From Psychrobacter luti (GTDB lineage: Bacteria; Pseudomonadota; Gammaproteobacteria; Pseudomonadales; Moraxellaceae): 64,000 nucleotides of DNA. The notes under the pieces were generated by a model. It was not told the origin of the DNA, made no database searches, and saw only the letters and a program-made list of their open reading frames with translations. Positions 46,928-55,248 of this stretch are shown piece after piece (within the stretch, counting starts at the first letter, position 1; every line of letters starts with the position of its first letter). The DNA is taken from the NCBI RefSeq assembly GCF_014192115.1, contig NZ_JACHXL010000005.1:110298-174297 (forward strand), in the 5' to 3' direction. A program made the translations under genes and the position numbers.

Positions 46928-47558
46928 AAACGGTCTCTATAAATAAGAGCAATAATGAATATCTAGCTACTACTCACCATTTACTATTATGAAAATAGCT
47001 AATGATAAGGTTAAAAACTAGGCTGAAAATAGTGATAGATTTTGGACATTGTAGCTTATCTCATCAGCGCGTCAATAAGTACAGATATCTTTCGAGTCTA
47101 TATTTTTATGCCAAGACTATAAAGTAAGCTACTGAATCTAATTGAAAAATTACTACTGACTACTATGGATATCACTCTTATATGCCATCTTCGGTAAGTT
47201 TGAGACGACCAACTTGCTTAGCGCTAAACATACTTTACTTTATTACCGCTTCGAGCCAACTGTGATTCTGCCTATTACAATAGCATCAATAAAAAGTATC
47301 GATGAAAGTTATCGATACTTTTAAAGCAATAAAATCAACTATAAAGTATATTTAGAAAAACTTACACGCTAGCTACAGTTTAATATTGCGTTATTTTTGC
47401 AACCTGCTAATATCATTAATGTACTCATTAAAACCATTATACTGTCATGGTGATATAATCAATTAGTAGAACAGTTTAGTCTTAGGCTGCTTTGACTTTG
47501 TAATGATGCTAAGACAACTGATAAACAGTAGTTCGAATCACAAACCAAGGAGTCAATT
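46928..47558. other. 631-base region upstream of the RND adaptor
   Basis: A+T-rich. Contains a 12-bp perfect hairpin, AAAAGTATCGAT (47292-47303) with ATCGATACTTTT (47311-47322), followed on the minus strand by TTTTTATTG, so it could end a minus-strand transcript. A TATAAT (47454-47459) lies about 100 bases before the lysine-rich gene and is a possible -10. I see no larger ORF. Confidence 0.5.
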
Positions 47559-47723
47559 ATGGCTAATAAAGAGAAAGTAAAAGATCTCAAAAAAGAGATC
47601 AAAGATACTAGAGCGAAGATTGAGAAGCAAAAGAAAAAGCTTAAAGATCTTAAAAAAGATGTAAAAAGGGCAAAAAAAGAAAAGCCTGAGAAAAAAGATA
47701 AGAATGAAAAGAAAGATAAATAA
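47559..47723 (+). CDS. tiny lysine-rich charged protein, 54 residues
   Basis: Begins at the ATG at 47559 after CAAGGAG, a strong ribosome binding site. The protein starts MANKEKVKDLKKEIKDTRAK and is almost entirely charged: 24 of 54 residues are Lys, with heptad-like spacing of Leu/Ile/Val, suggesting a coiled coil or helical nucleic-acid or membrane-binding peptide. It has no cysteine, no aromatic residue and no signal peptide. It is followed by a strong terminator shared with recG. I do not recognise the family. Confidence 0.65.
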   Translation: MANKEKVKDLKKEIKDTRAKIEKQKKKLKDLKKDVKRAKKEKPEKKDKNEKKDK

Positions 47724-47768
47724 TTTTTCTTTTGAACGTTTCTTTAAGAATATTATCTTTTAGACACG

Positions 47769-47796
47769 AAAGAGGATAGCACTAGCTATCCTCTTT
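47769..47796. terminator. bidirectional terminator between the lysine-rich gene and recG
   Basis: AAAGAGGATAGC pairs with GCTATCCTCTTT around ACTA, with T runs on both sides. Confidence 0.85.
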
Positions 47797-47816
47797 TTTA
47801 TTTACTAAAACCTCTG

Positions 47817-50141
47817 CTAAGCATTGGTATAGCGACTAGCCTCTGGCATCCAGCGGTGGATAAGTTGACTGACATCAGCTTTACGTGTTGGGTTGGCAAT
47901 AAGCTGTTTAGCTAAGCGCTGCGCAATAGCAAACAGCTGCTCATCGCGGATAAGGTCGGCCAAATAATAACCGACGTTACCAGTTTGACGTTTACCTAAC
48001 AGCTCGCCAGGTCCACGCAGCTCTAAATCTTTTTGCGCAATGACAAAACCATCGGTACTTTCGCGCAGGACATTTAAGCGCTCAGTGCCTGTCTCCGACA
48101 ACGGCTTTTGATACAGTAATACACAATAGCTTTTGGTCGAACCACGACCTACACGTCCGCGCAACTGATGTAGTTGCGACAATCCCAAACGTTCGGCATT
48201 TTCGATGACCATAAGTGAAGCATTAGGTACATCAACGCCAACCTCAATGACCGTGGTGGCAATTAACAAGTCAAGGTTACCGGCTTTAAACTCTTGCATG
48301 ATGGCTTGTTTATCAGCAGATTTCATTTTGCCATGCACCAAGCCAATGCGAATATCCAAGCGCTCATTTAAATCTTCATAAGTCGCTTCTGCCGCTTGTG
48401 CATCAAGGACGCTTGACTCTTCCACCAATGAGCAGACCCAATACGCTTGCCTACCTGCCTCACAATTCACCGCAATACGCTCAATAACTTCATCTCGGCG
48501 GTTACGGTCAATGGTCACCGTAGTAATTGGCGTACGTCCAGGTGGTAACTCATCAATGATAGAAGTATCCATATCACCATAAACGCTCATCGCGAGCGTA
48601 CGCGGAATCGGGGTTGCGGTCATAATCAGCTGATGCGGCGTGCTATTCGCCACGCCCTTATTGGTCAAGGCCATGCGCTGCTCAACACCAAAGCGATGCT
48701 GTTCATCAATAATAACCAATCCCAATTTGGCAAACTGTACCTGCTCCTGAAATAGTGCATGAGTGCCAACCACCACTTGCACGCTGTTCTCACTTACTGC
48801 CTCTAACGCTTCGCGGCGCTGCTTCGCCGTTTGCTTACCAGCGAGCCAGCCAACGCCGACGCCTAGCGGTTCAAACCAGTTTTTAAAATTCACCAAATGC
48901 TGTTCTGCTAAGATTTCTGTTGGTGCCATTACCGCTACTTGCCAGCCACTATCGAGTGCATAGCCTGCTGCGCCTGCTGCGACCAAAGTTTTACCTGCGC
49001 CAACATCACCTTGTACCAGTCGTAGCATCGGAATAGAGGTCGCCATATCAGCCGTGATATCTTTCATTACTCGTTGCTGCGCGCCGGTTAAGTCAAATGG
49101 TAGCGCACCAAATAGTTTATCGGCAAGCGGGCTTTGGCTGGCGCATTTGGGTGCTTTATACTGATGTAATTGCTGACGGCGATATAATAGACTTAGCTGA
49201 TGCGCGGTTAATTCTTCAATGATTAAACGCTGACAGGCAGCATGAGTGCGAGCACTTAGTTGCGCCAGCAGCTGATATTGTAGCTCTGCGTCGGTATAGG
49301 TCGGCGGCGTATGCAGCAATACCAAGGCTTCAAATATGGTTAAATTATAAACGTTATTATGAGTCGTGCTTACAGTCTCTGACTTAACTTCATTATTTAC
49401 ACTATTACTAATCGAATTGTCAGGTACACTACGCGCAAGGGTTGAAAATATATCATCTGGAAAATCAGTTTCTACAATTGCTAATTTCGCAGGCTCAAAA
49501 GGCGCTAACGGTAAATCAGCCACCACGTCAAAGTCGGCTGGGGTGAACAAGGTCATCGGTAAACCTTGAGTACGAACCGTTTGCAGCGCAAGCTTGATTA
49601 GCGTGCGCAGCTTATTTTGATGCAAGCCTTTAACGCTAGGATAAATCGGCTGTAATCCCGTATTAACGATGGCTTCATTGCTGTTAATGATTTGATATTC
49701 AGGGTGATGTATTTGCTTACCGTAACGACTCACCTTTACTTCACCAAATAATTGCAGCTGCGTGCCAAGACTCATCGTTTGCGCAAGACCTTGATACACC
49801 TTAAAAAAACGCAGCGAAATGGTGCCAGTATCATCATCGACCACCACCGTCATGCCACTGCGCTTGGTATCAACATGCACCACTCGCCCTGTAATCAAGG
49901 CAGCTTGCCCATGCGCCACATCAGCTATCGATACCAGTCGGCTACGATCTTCGTAATCACGCGGCAGATGCAGTAGCAAATCAAAAATACGCACAATACC
50001 CAATTGGGCTAATTGCTCGGCCACTTTTGGTCCCACACCCGCCAGCGCCGTCACCGGCATATCGAGCGCCGAAACGGGCATATCAGATCTTATATGGTCT
50101 GATGAATTCACTGTCGTGTGCTTAACCGATATGGGCATCAA
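47817..50141 (-). CDS. recG: ATP-dependent DNA helicase RecG
   Basis: Branch-migration helicase that regresses stalled replication forks and processes Holliday junctions. 774 residues, about 80 more than E. coli. The wedge/OB domain (ALAGVGPKVAEQLAQLGI, LLLHLPRDYEDRS, GRVVHVDTKRSGM) precedes the helicase core: Walker A GDVGAGKTLVA, DEQHR (IDEQHRFGVEQR), TATPIPRTLAMS, and motif V-VI text ATTVIEVGVDVPNAS and QLRGRVGRGSTKSYCVL. The first 25 residues and a Ser/Asn-rich insert near 250 explain the extra length. Confidence 0.97.
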   Translation of the reverse strand: MMPISVKHTTVNSSDHIRSDMPVSALDMPVTALAGVGPKVAEQLAQLGIVRIFDLLLHLPRDYEDRSRLVSIADVAHGQAALITGRVVHVDTKRSGMTVVVDDDTGTISLRFFKVYQGLAQTMSLGTQLQLFGEVKVSRYGKQIHHPEYQIINSNEAIVNTGLQPIYPSVKGLHQNKLRTLIKLALQTVRTQGLPMTLFTPADFDVVADLPLAPFEPAKLAIVETDFPDDIFSTLARSVPDNSISNSVNNEVKSETVSTTHNNVYNLTIFEALVLLHTPPTYTDAELQYQLLAQLSARTHAACQRLIIEELTAHQLSLLYRRQQLHQYKAPKCASQSPLADKLFGALPFDLTGAQQRVMKDITADMATSIPMLRLVQGDVGAGKTLVAAGAAGYALDSGWQVAVMAPTEILAEQHLVNFKNWFEPLGVGVGWLAGKQTAKQRREALEAVSENSVQVVVGTHALFQEQVQFAKLGLVIIDEQHRFGVEQRMALTNKGVANSTPHQLIMTATPIPRTLAMSVYGDMDTSIIDELPPGRTPITTVTIDRNRRDEVIERIAVNCEAGRQAYWVCSLVEESSVLDAQAAEATYEDLNERLDIRIGLVHGKMKSADKQAIMQEFKAGNLDLLIATTVIEVGVDVPNASLMVIENAERLGLSQLHQLRGRVGRGSTKSYCVLLYQKPLSETGTERLNVLRESTDGFVIAQKDLELRGPGELLGKRQTGNVGYYLADLIRDEQLFAIAQRLAKQLIANPTRKADVSQLIHRWMPEASRYTNA

Positions 50142-50257
50142 TTATCCTAATGATATAAAGGTAAATACTATCTAATTAACTGTCTTATTTTAAAGTCTAG
50201 GTTTTAAAGTTTATGCCGTCTTATAAAAGCTATAATCATGAATATGCTATAAAACAC

Positions 50258-50280
50258 TCAGTTATAATGATTATAACTGA
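50258..50280. promoter_or_regulatory. 23-base palindrome between recG and the patatin gene
   Basis: TCAGTTATAA at 50258-50267 and its complement TTATAACTGA at 50271-50280 form a near-perfect palindrome centred on TGA. It lies 117 bases before recG and 126 before the patatin gene, so either gene could be controlled. Confidence 0.45.
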
Positions 50281-50406
50281 CAAGCGACTTGCTTATGCTA
50301 AGCTATTTAGCGATACGGCGTCTAGCTGATTTCTGAGTAAGCTATTGATGAATGGCTTATCGTATAACCATTTATTCCTCTATGACGATTTTTGCTAAGG
50401 TTTTTT

Positions 50407-51420
50407 ATGTTTTTACCTGCTAACTATTACCCCTATCGTCATTTATCACGATTACTGCGATTCAGTATGCTTGGCATATTGGGATTGTCTATTAGTGCTT
50501 GTCAGAGTATGACGCCAGTTGCTGAAACCGTCACGCCTATAAACACTCAACCAAAAGTCGCCCTAGTCTTAGGCGGCGGCGGTGCTAAAGGTTTTGCCCA
50601 TATTGGGGTGATTAAAGCGTTAGAAGAAAGTGGCATCACGCCGACGCTAGTAGTCGGCACCAGTGTCGGTAGCTTGGTTGGCAGCTTATATGCCAGTGGT
50701 TATAACGCCAAACAGCTTGAACAATTAGCGTTAAATACTTCTGATAGTGAATTGACTGATTTCACCTTATCTAACCAAGGTTTCATTGAAGGTATTAAGC
50801 TTAAAAACTTTATCAATGCCAAAGTAAGCGGACGCTCTATAGAGGATTTTCCTATCAGCTTTGCCGCAGTTGCTACCGAAAAACACACGCTCAAAAAGGC
50901 AGTTTTTAGCAGTGGCGATGCTGGACTTGCGGTACAAGCCTCCTGTAGTGTGCCCAATATTTTTATTGCGCCGCGCATTCCTGAACAAGTCGGTAAGAAA
51001 TATATCGATGGTGGTGTGGTCAGCTTAGTACCGGTTGATACAGCGCGTGATTTGGGTGCCGATATCATCATCGCTGTTGATGTGACGACTGCCAATGTTA
51101 ATACTTCCACTAGCAATAAAAAACTGACCATCAACTCATTAACCAGCTTTTGGGGCTTTCTTGAGAGCAGCGTTATCGCAAATGCCGCCGCAAATGGCAC
51201 TGATTCCAGTCAAGCAATTAGCAGTCGTGCTGCATCGATGCGCCTTGAGCGTGATCGCGCTGATATTATCATCACACCAAGTGTTGGTCATATCAGCTCA
51301 ATCGATACCAGCCAGCGCAGCACTTTGATGACGGCTGGCGCACAAGCTACCACTCCGCAAATTGCTGCTATTAAACAACTTATTAAAGAAAAGTCGCAGA
51401 GTAAATATGCAATGCTTTAA
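50407..51420 (+). CDS. patatin-like phospholipase lipoprotein
   Basis: A 337-residue protein of the patatin/RssA group. The ATG at 50407 with AAGG six bases upstream is preferred to the TTG at 50392. The lipobox SISAC puts Cys32 as lipid site. Catalytic motifs are intact: GGGGAKGFAHIGVIKAL (oxyanion hole), GTSVGSLVG (Ser nucleophile) and DGGVVSLVPVD (the Asp of the dyad). It probably hydrolyses a lipid ester in the envelope. Confidence 0.88.
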   Translation: MFLPANYYPYRHLSRLLRFSMLGILGLSISACQSMTPVAETVTPINTQPKVALVLGGGGAKGFAHIGVIKALEESGITPTLVVGTSVGSLVGSLYASGYNAKQLEQLALNTSDSELTDFTLSNQGFIEGIKLKNFINAKVSGRSIEDFPISFAAVATEKHTLKKAVFSSGDAGLAVQASCSVPNIFIAPRIPEQVGKKYIDGGVVSLVPVDTARDLGADIIIAVDVTTANVNTSTSNKKLTINSLTSFWGFLESSVIANAAANGTDSSQAISSRAASMRLERDRADIIITPSVGHISSIDTSQRSTLMTAGAQATTPQIAAIKQLIKEKSQSKYAML

Positions 51421-51488
51421 TTTAAAAATCAAACGAAGATAACAAAAGCCACTTTACTGAATCCAAAGCTCGAAAAACGGCAACAAAA

Positions 51489-51520
51489 AAAAGCACCGCA
51501 GTATTCACTGTGGTGCTTTT
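51489..51520. terminator. terminator between patatin gene and DUF11-like gene
   Basis: AAAAGCACCGCAGT (51489-51502) pairs with ACTGTGGTGCTTTT (51507-51520), one G-T pair, with T runs. Confidence 0.85.
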
Positions 51521-51558
51521 TGATGCAGCAAGTATTAAATAAATATTAAAAAAGGAGT

Positions 51559-52146
51559 TTATTTAACACGTGCACGATATTTAACCACGACGGTATCATT
51601 CAGACCAACGCCTTCTAAATCCCAACGTACCGCTTTATAGAACTTTAATGGGATTTCTTGCAGTTGATTGTCAACCTTACCACGTAACGGCATACGGGCA
51701 AAGTTACTACCATCGGCACTACCATATGGGAAATCAGGAGATACTGCCCGTAGCAATTCCACTTGCTCAGGAATACTCATGGTAACCGTCATTTTACGGA
51801 CGCGATCGGCATTGGTATTGGTAAAGTAGCCTTGATACTCTAAGACATTACCTGATTGTAAACGCGTATTGGCATTAACTGGTACTAGCAGTTCCTGACC
51901 ATTTGCATCGACACTAATGAGTGACGCGGTAATTTTGCTATTAACCGCTTGCGCATTTGAGCTACTGCCTTGGTTGGCATTTGCTTGCACTGCCACTGAG
52001 TTATCAACGGCTTGTTCTGGCGTTGGCAACATCGCTGACGCCTGCGTCACTGCCATCACGCCAACGAGCGTACCGGCGACAACATGAAATAAGCGGTGTC
52101 CGCTCCACGCACTGAATGGGTTTGCAAAATGGTTACTTTTCTTCAT
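51559..52146 (-). CDS. secreted DUF11-type repeat-domain protein
   Basis: A 195-residue protein with a signal peptide (HVVAGTLVGVMAVTQASA, cleavage after ASA) and no lipobox. After a Gln/Asn/Ala linker comes one beta-rich domain with VEYQGYFTNTNADRVRKMTVTMSIPEQVELL-like text, the usual start of DUF11 or bacterial Ig-like repeat units. Ends KYRARVK. An ATG three codons upstream exists; the Shine-Dalgarno AGGG at 52162 suits neither cleanly. Function unknown; probably envelope. Confidence 0.6.
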   Translation of the reverse strand: MKKSNHFANPFSAWSGHRLFHVVAGTLVGVMAVTQASAMLPTPEQAVDNSVAVQANANQGSSSNAQAVNSKITASLISVDANGQELLVPVNANTRLQSGNVLEYQGYFTNTNADRVRKMTVTMSIPEQVELLRAVSPDFPYGSADGSNFARMPLRGKVDNQLQEIPLKFYKAVRWDLEGVGLNDTVVVKYRARVK

Positions 52147-52155
52147 GACATTCAT

Positions 52156-52616
52156 TATCCCTAGTTAATGTATCGATAAAACAATCTTGTAATAAAAATT
52201 CGCTAATACAACAATGTGTAGATAAACCCATATAGTTATAAGACGCGTCAACAAAACAACGCTGCTATGCAAGCATCGGATTGCGCGCATTATTACTTTA
52301 TTGCTTAAGCCTCATCATATATCGTCGTCGTTATTAATGTTAAATTTTTGCCATTACTATTTTTAGCTATGGTTATTTTTATCAATTATCTGCGTAAGCT
52401 ATCGCTAAAGCAATAGCGCTTAGCATAACAAAAAGCGTTTGGCGGTACACTAATCCCGTGTTGAGGTTGTGTATATCATCTATTTACTACCAAGACTTCT
52501 TAATACGACTGAAATAAAAGATAGCTCATAACGGCGTTTTTTGCTATGGTAATTCATTAGTGACAGGCTTTTACTGTCACGCTCCTTTTCTTATTCTAAC
52601 GACTATTGCTCCCATT
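52156..52616. other. 461-base divergent region before argA
   Basis: A+T-rich without an ORF. A weak hairpin (GCTATcGCT with AGCaATAGC, about 52398-52416) is visible. No arginine-type operator was recognised. I see no promoter boxes worth naming. Confidence 0.4.
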
Positions 52617-53939
52617 ATGACTACTAGCGCCATGCCACAGATTAACCCTGAATACGTTCACTGGTTCCGTAACTCTGCCCCTTACATTAATACCCATCGC
52701 GGTAAGACTTTCGTGATTATGTTTGGCGGTGAAGCGGTCAATCATCCAAATTTCAGTACCTTGATTCATGACTTTGCTTTATTGCATAGCTTGGGTATCA
52801 AGCTGGTATTGGTACACGGGGCGCGACCGCAAATTGAAAAAAACCTCAAAGACGCAGACATTGCCTCACCATTGCATCAAGACATCCGCGTGACCCCGCG
52901 CGTCGCCATGCCATCTATTTTACAAGCGGTTGGTGCCATTCGTTTGCAAATCGAAGCCCAACTATCGATGGGCTTGGCAAACTCACCCATGTACGGCTCA
53001 CGTATTGATGCGGTCTCGGGTAATTTTGTCACCGCCCGTCCTTATGGTATTCGTGATGGCGTTGATTATCAGATGACCGGTGAAGTACGCTCAATCGATG
53101 TTGAAGCTATTAAAAACAATCTCTTACATGACCATATCGTGATTTTAGGGTCTATGGGTTATTCAGCAACTGGTGAAGTCTTTAACCTACTGGCTGAAGA
53201 TGTTGCCCTTAGTGCCGCTGTGGCGCTTGGTGCCGATAAGCTGATATTCTTGGGTGAAGAAGCCGGTATCAATCATGATAACCGCTTGCTGCGTGAGATG
53301 ATTCCGAATGAAGTCGACCGCTTCTTACGAGATCGTGATTTAAACTGTGAGATTAATTACTTTTTAAGCTGCGCCAGTAATGCGTGCCGCCAAGGGGTTC
53401 ATCGCACCCATATTATCTCTTATGCTAAAAATGGCGCGCTACTCGAAGAGCTATTTACCCGTGATGGTTCTGGTACTTTGATTAGCCATGACCCGTATGA
53501 AGAGATTCGCCGTGCCAATATCGATGATGTGGTCGGGCTGATCGAACTATTATCACCGCTAGAAGAGCAAGGTATCTTGGTGAGCCGCTCACGCGAGCGC
53601 TTGGAGCAAGAGATTGATCACTATAGCGTCATTGAGCGTGACGGCATGATTTTAGGCTGTGCTGCGCTTTATCCATTGGATGCAGATTCGGCAGAAGTCG
53701 CTTGTGTGGCGGTACATCCCGAATACCGTAGTGGCAGCCGCGGTGCTGACTTGCTAGCATTTTTAGAACAGCAAGCACGCAGTCATGGTCTACATAAGTT
53801 ATTCGTTCTGACCACTCGTACCGCGCATTGGTTTGTCGAACAAGGTTTTGCGGAAGTTGAAGCAAGCGCCCTACCGGAAGATCGCCGTGAGAAATATAAT
53901 AACGGTCGTAACTCTAAAGTGTTCCAAAAAACCCTATAA
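52617..53939 (+). CDS. argA: N-acetylglutamate synthase
   Basis: First enzyme of arginine synthesis. The 440-residue call starts at the ATG 52617; an upstream GTG at 52560 gives 19 more unlikely residues and the true start may even be the later MPQINPEYVHW. The N-terminal half is an amino-acid-kinase-like domain (VIMFGGEAVNHPNF, LVHGARPQIEKNL, ILGSMGYSATGEVFNLLAEDVA) and the C-terminal half a GNAT domain (VAVHPEYRSGSRGADLLAFLEQQAR). Arginine feedback binding is expected in the kinase domain. Confidence 0.95.
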   Translation: MTTSAMPQINPEYVHWFRNSAPYINTHRGKTFVIMFGGEAVNHPNFSTLIHDFALLHSLGIKLVLVHGARPQIEKNLKDADIASPLHQDIRVTPRVAMPSILQAVGAIRLQIEAQLSMGLANSPMYGSRIDAVSGNFVTARPYGIRDGVDYQMTGEVRSIDVEAIKNNLLHDHIVILGSMGYSATGEVFNLLAEDVALSAAVALGADKLIFLGEEAGINHDNRLLREMIPNEVDRFLRDRDLNCEINYFLSCASNACRQGVHRTHIISYAKNGALLEELFTRDGSGTLISHDPYEEIRRANIDDVVGLIELLSPLEEQGILVSRSRERLEQEIDHYSVIERDGMILGCAALYPLDADSAEVACVAVHPEYRSGSRGADLLAFLEQQARSHGLHKLFVLTTRTAHWFVEQGFAEVEASALPEDRREKYNNGRNSKVFQKTL

Positions 53940-54009
53940 GCACTGAGTCAATTAGTTAGTTAGCTTTTCATTAATCAATCGATAAACGACTAACTTAACT
54001 GCTTCTCAA

Positions 54010-54042
54010 TAAAAAGCCCTCATAATGTATGAGGGCTTTTTA
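54010..54042. terminator. terminator after argA
   Basis: TAAAAAGCCCTCATA pairs with TATGAGGGCTTTTTA around ATG, with T runs; shared by the convergent FKBP gene. Confidence 0.85.
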
Positions 54043-54095
54043 TTTTTTATAAGCGCTTTTTTATAGCTACTATGAGTTAAAATTCTAATAACGCA

Positions 54096-54827
54096 TTATT
54101 TTACTTTTAATAGCTCAACAGTAAAGATAAGCGTGCTGTTTGGCTCGATACCTGCATTACCCGCTTCGCCATAAGCGATATCAGATGGGATGTAGAACTC
54201 GTATTTACCACCCTCTTTCATCAACTGTAGACCTTCAGTCCAACCAGCAATAACTTGGTTTAGTGGGAATTCAATTGGCTCACCGCGCTCGTAAGAGCTG
54301 TCAAATACCGTACCGTCAATCAATTTACCTTCGTAGTTTACTTCAACCACGTCTGTCGCTTTTGGTGATTTACCAGTACCTGCGGTCACTACTTTATATT
54401 GTAAACCAGAAGCAGTGGTTTTCACGCCAGCTTTCTTGCCGTTTTCTGCTAAGAATGCAGCACCTTTGGTTTTATTTTCGCCTGCTTTGGTTTCCATATC
54501 TTTAACAAACTTCTCTTCTTGCTCTTTTTGATAGGTCATTAATACTTCTTGCATCTGTTCTTGCGTCAATGCTGACTCTTTACCTTCGTAGCCGTCACGG
54601 AAGCCTTTTTCAAAAGTATCAAGATTCAGATCGCCAACCGCTTCTTTATTACCTTCTGCCATCATATAACCCAAACTGTAACCCACTTTTTCATTGGCTG
54701 GGCTTTTTTCAGTTACTGAAACGCTTTTACTGGCAGTTTCTTTATTACCATTGCTGGCGTTACAGCCGGTGACTAATAACATTGCACTAGCAAGGGCACT
54801 AATGCTTAAGGTAGTAATTTTTTTCAT
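54096..54827 (-). CDS. FKBP-type peptidyl-prolyl isomerase lipoprotein
   Basis: A 243-residue periplasmic isomerase of the FkpA/Mip type. The lipobox LLVTGC puts Cys22 at the mature N terminus. A dimerisation helix region (YSLGYMMAEGNKEAV, FEKGFRDGYEGKESALTQEQ) precedes the FKBP domain (VVEVNYEGKLIDGTVFDSSYERGEPIEFPLNQVIAGWTEGLQLM, ending FTVELLKVK). Assists folding of envelope proteins. Monocistronic. Confidence 0.92.
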   Translation of the reverse strand: MKKITTLSISALASAMLLVTGCNASNGNKETASKSVSVTEKSPANEKVGYSLGYMMAEGNKEAVGDLNLDTFEKGFRDGYEGKESALTQEQMQEVLMTYQKEQEEKFVKDMETKAGENKTKGAAFLAENGKKAGVKTTASGLQYKVVTAGTGKSPKATDVVEVNYEGKLIDGTVFDSSYERGEPIEFPLNQVIAGWTEGLQLMKEGGKYEFYIPSDIAYGEAGNAGIEPNSTLIFTVELLKVK

Positions 54828-55248
54828 AGAATACTCTCAAATTATAAGGATAGTGGCGAGATGTCACATTCTTCTATCATAACAAATCTTAGTTTTAGGA
54901 GCTATGATTCCCGTGAAATTATCGGTCAAATGTACAGTCTATGTTAATATTTGCCGCAAAAATAACAACTTATCACACAACTATAGTAAGTAGTTAAGCT
55001 TTCTATCTTTAAATCCCTCATTACATCAGCTAAGCTAAATTGGTTAAGGTATGAAGTAACAGAACGTAGTTTTTGTTAACAATTGACATAAAGTGTCGAT
55101 TGTTCTCTGTTTAGAACCGCTTTTAAATAACTTAAATTAAAAATACTAATAATTAGGTATGTGTTTCCTGCAAATAATCCTGCTTATGCTTCTATTTAAT
55201 AGCAGGAATTATTTAACAGCTGATACATGAACATTCAAGGAGGACAGG
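54828..55248. other. 421-base region between FKBP gene and MscS-like gene
   Basis: A+T-rich. One inverted repeat is clear: AACAATTGACA (55078-55088) with TGTCGATTGTT (55094-55104), ten of eleven pairs matching. It carries TTGACA, a possible -35, but no -10 follows at the right distance. No ORF. Confidence 0.5.
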
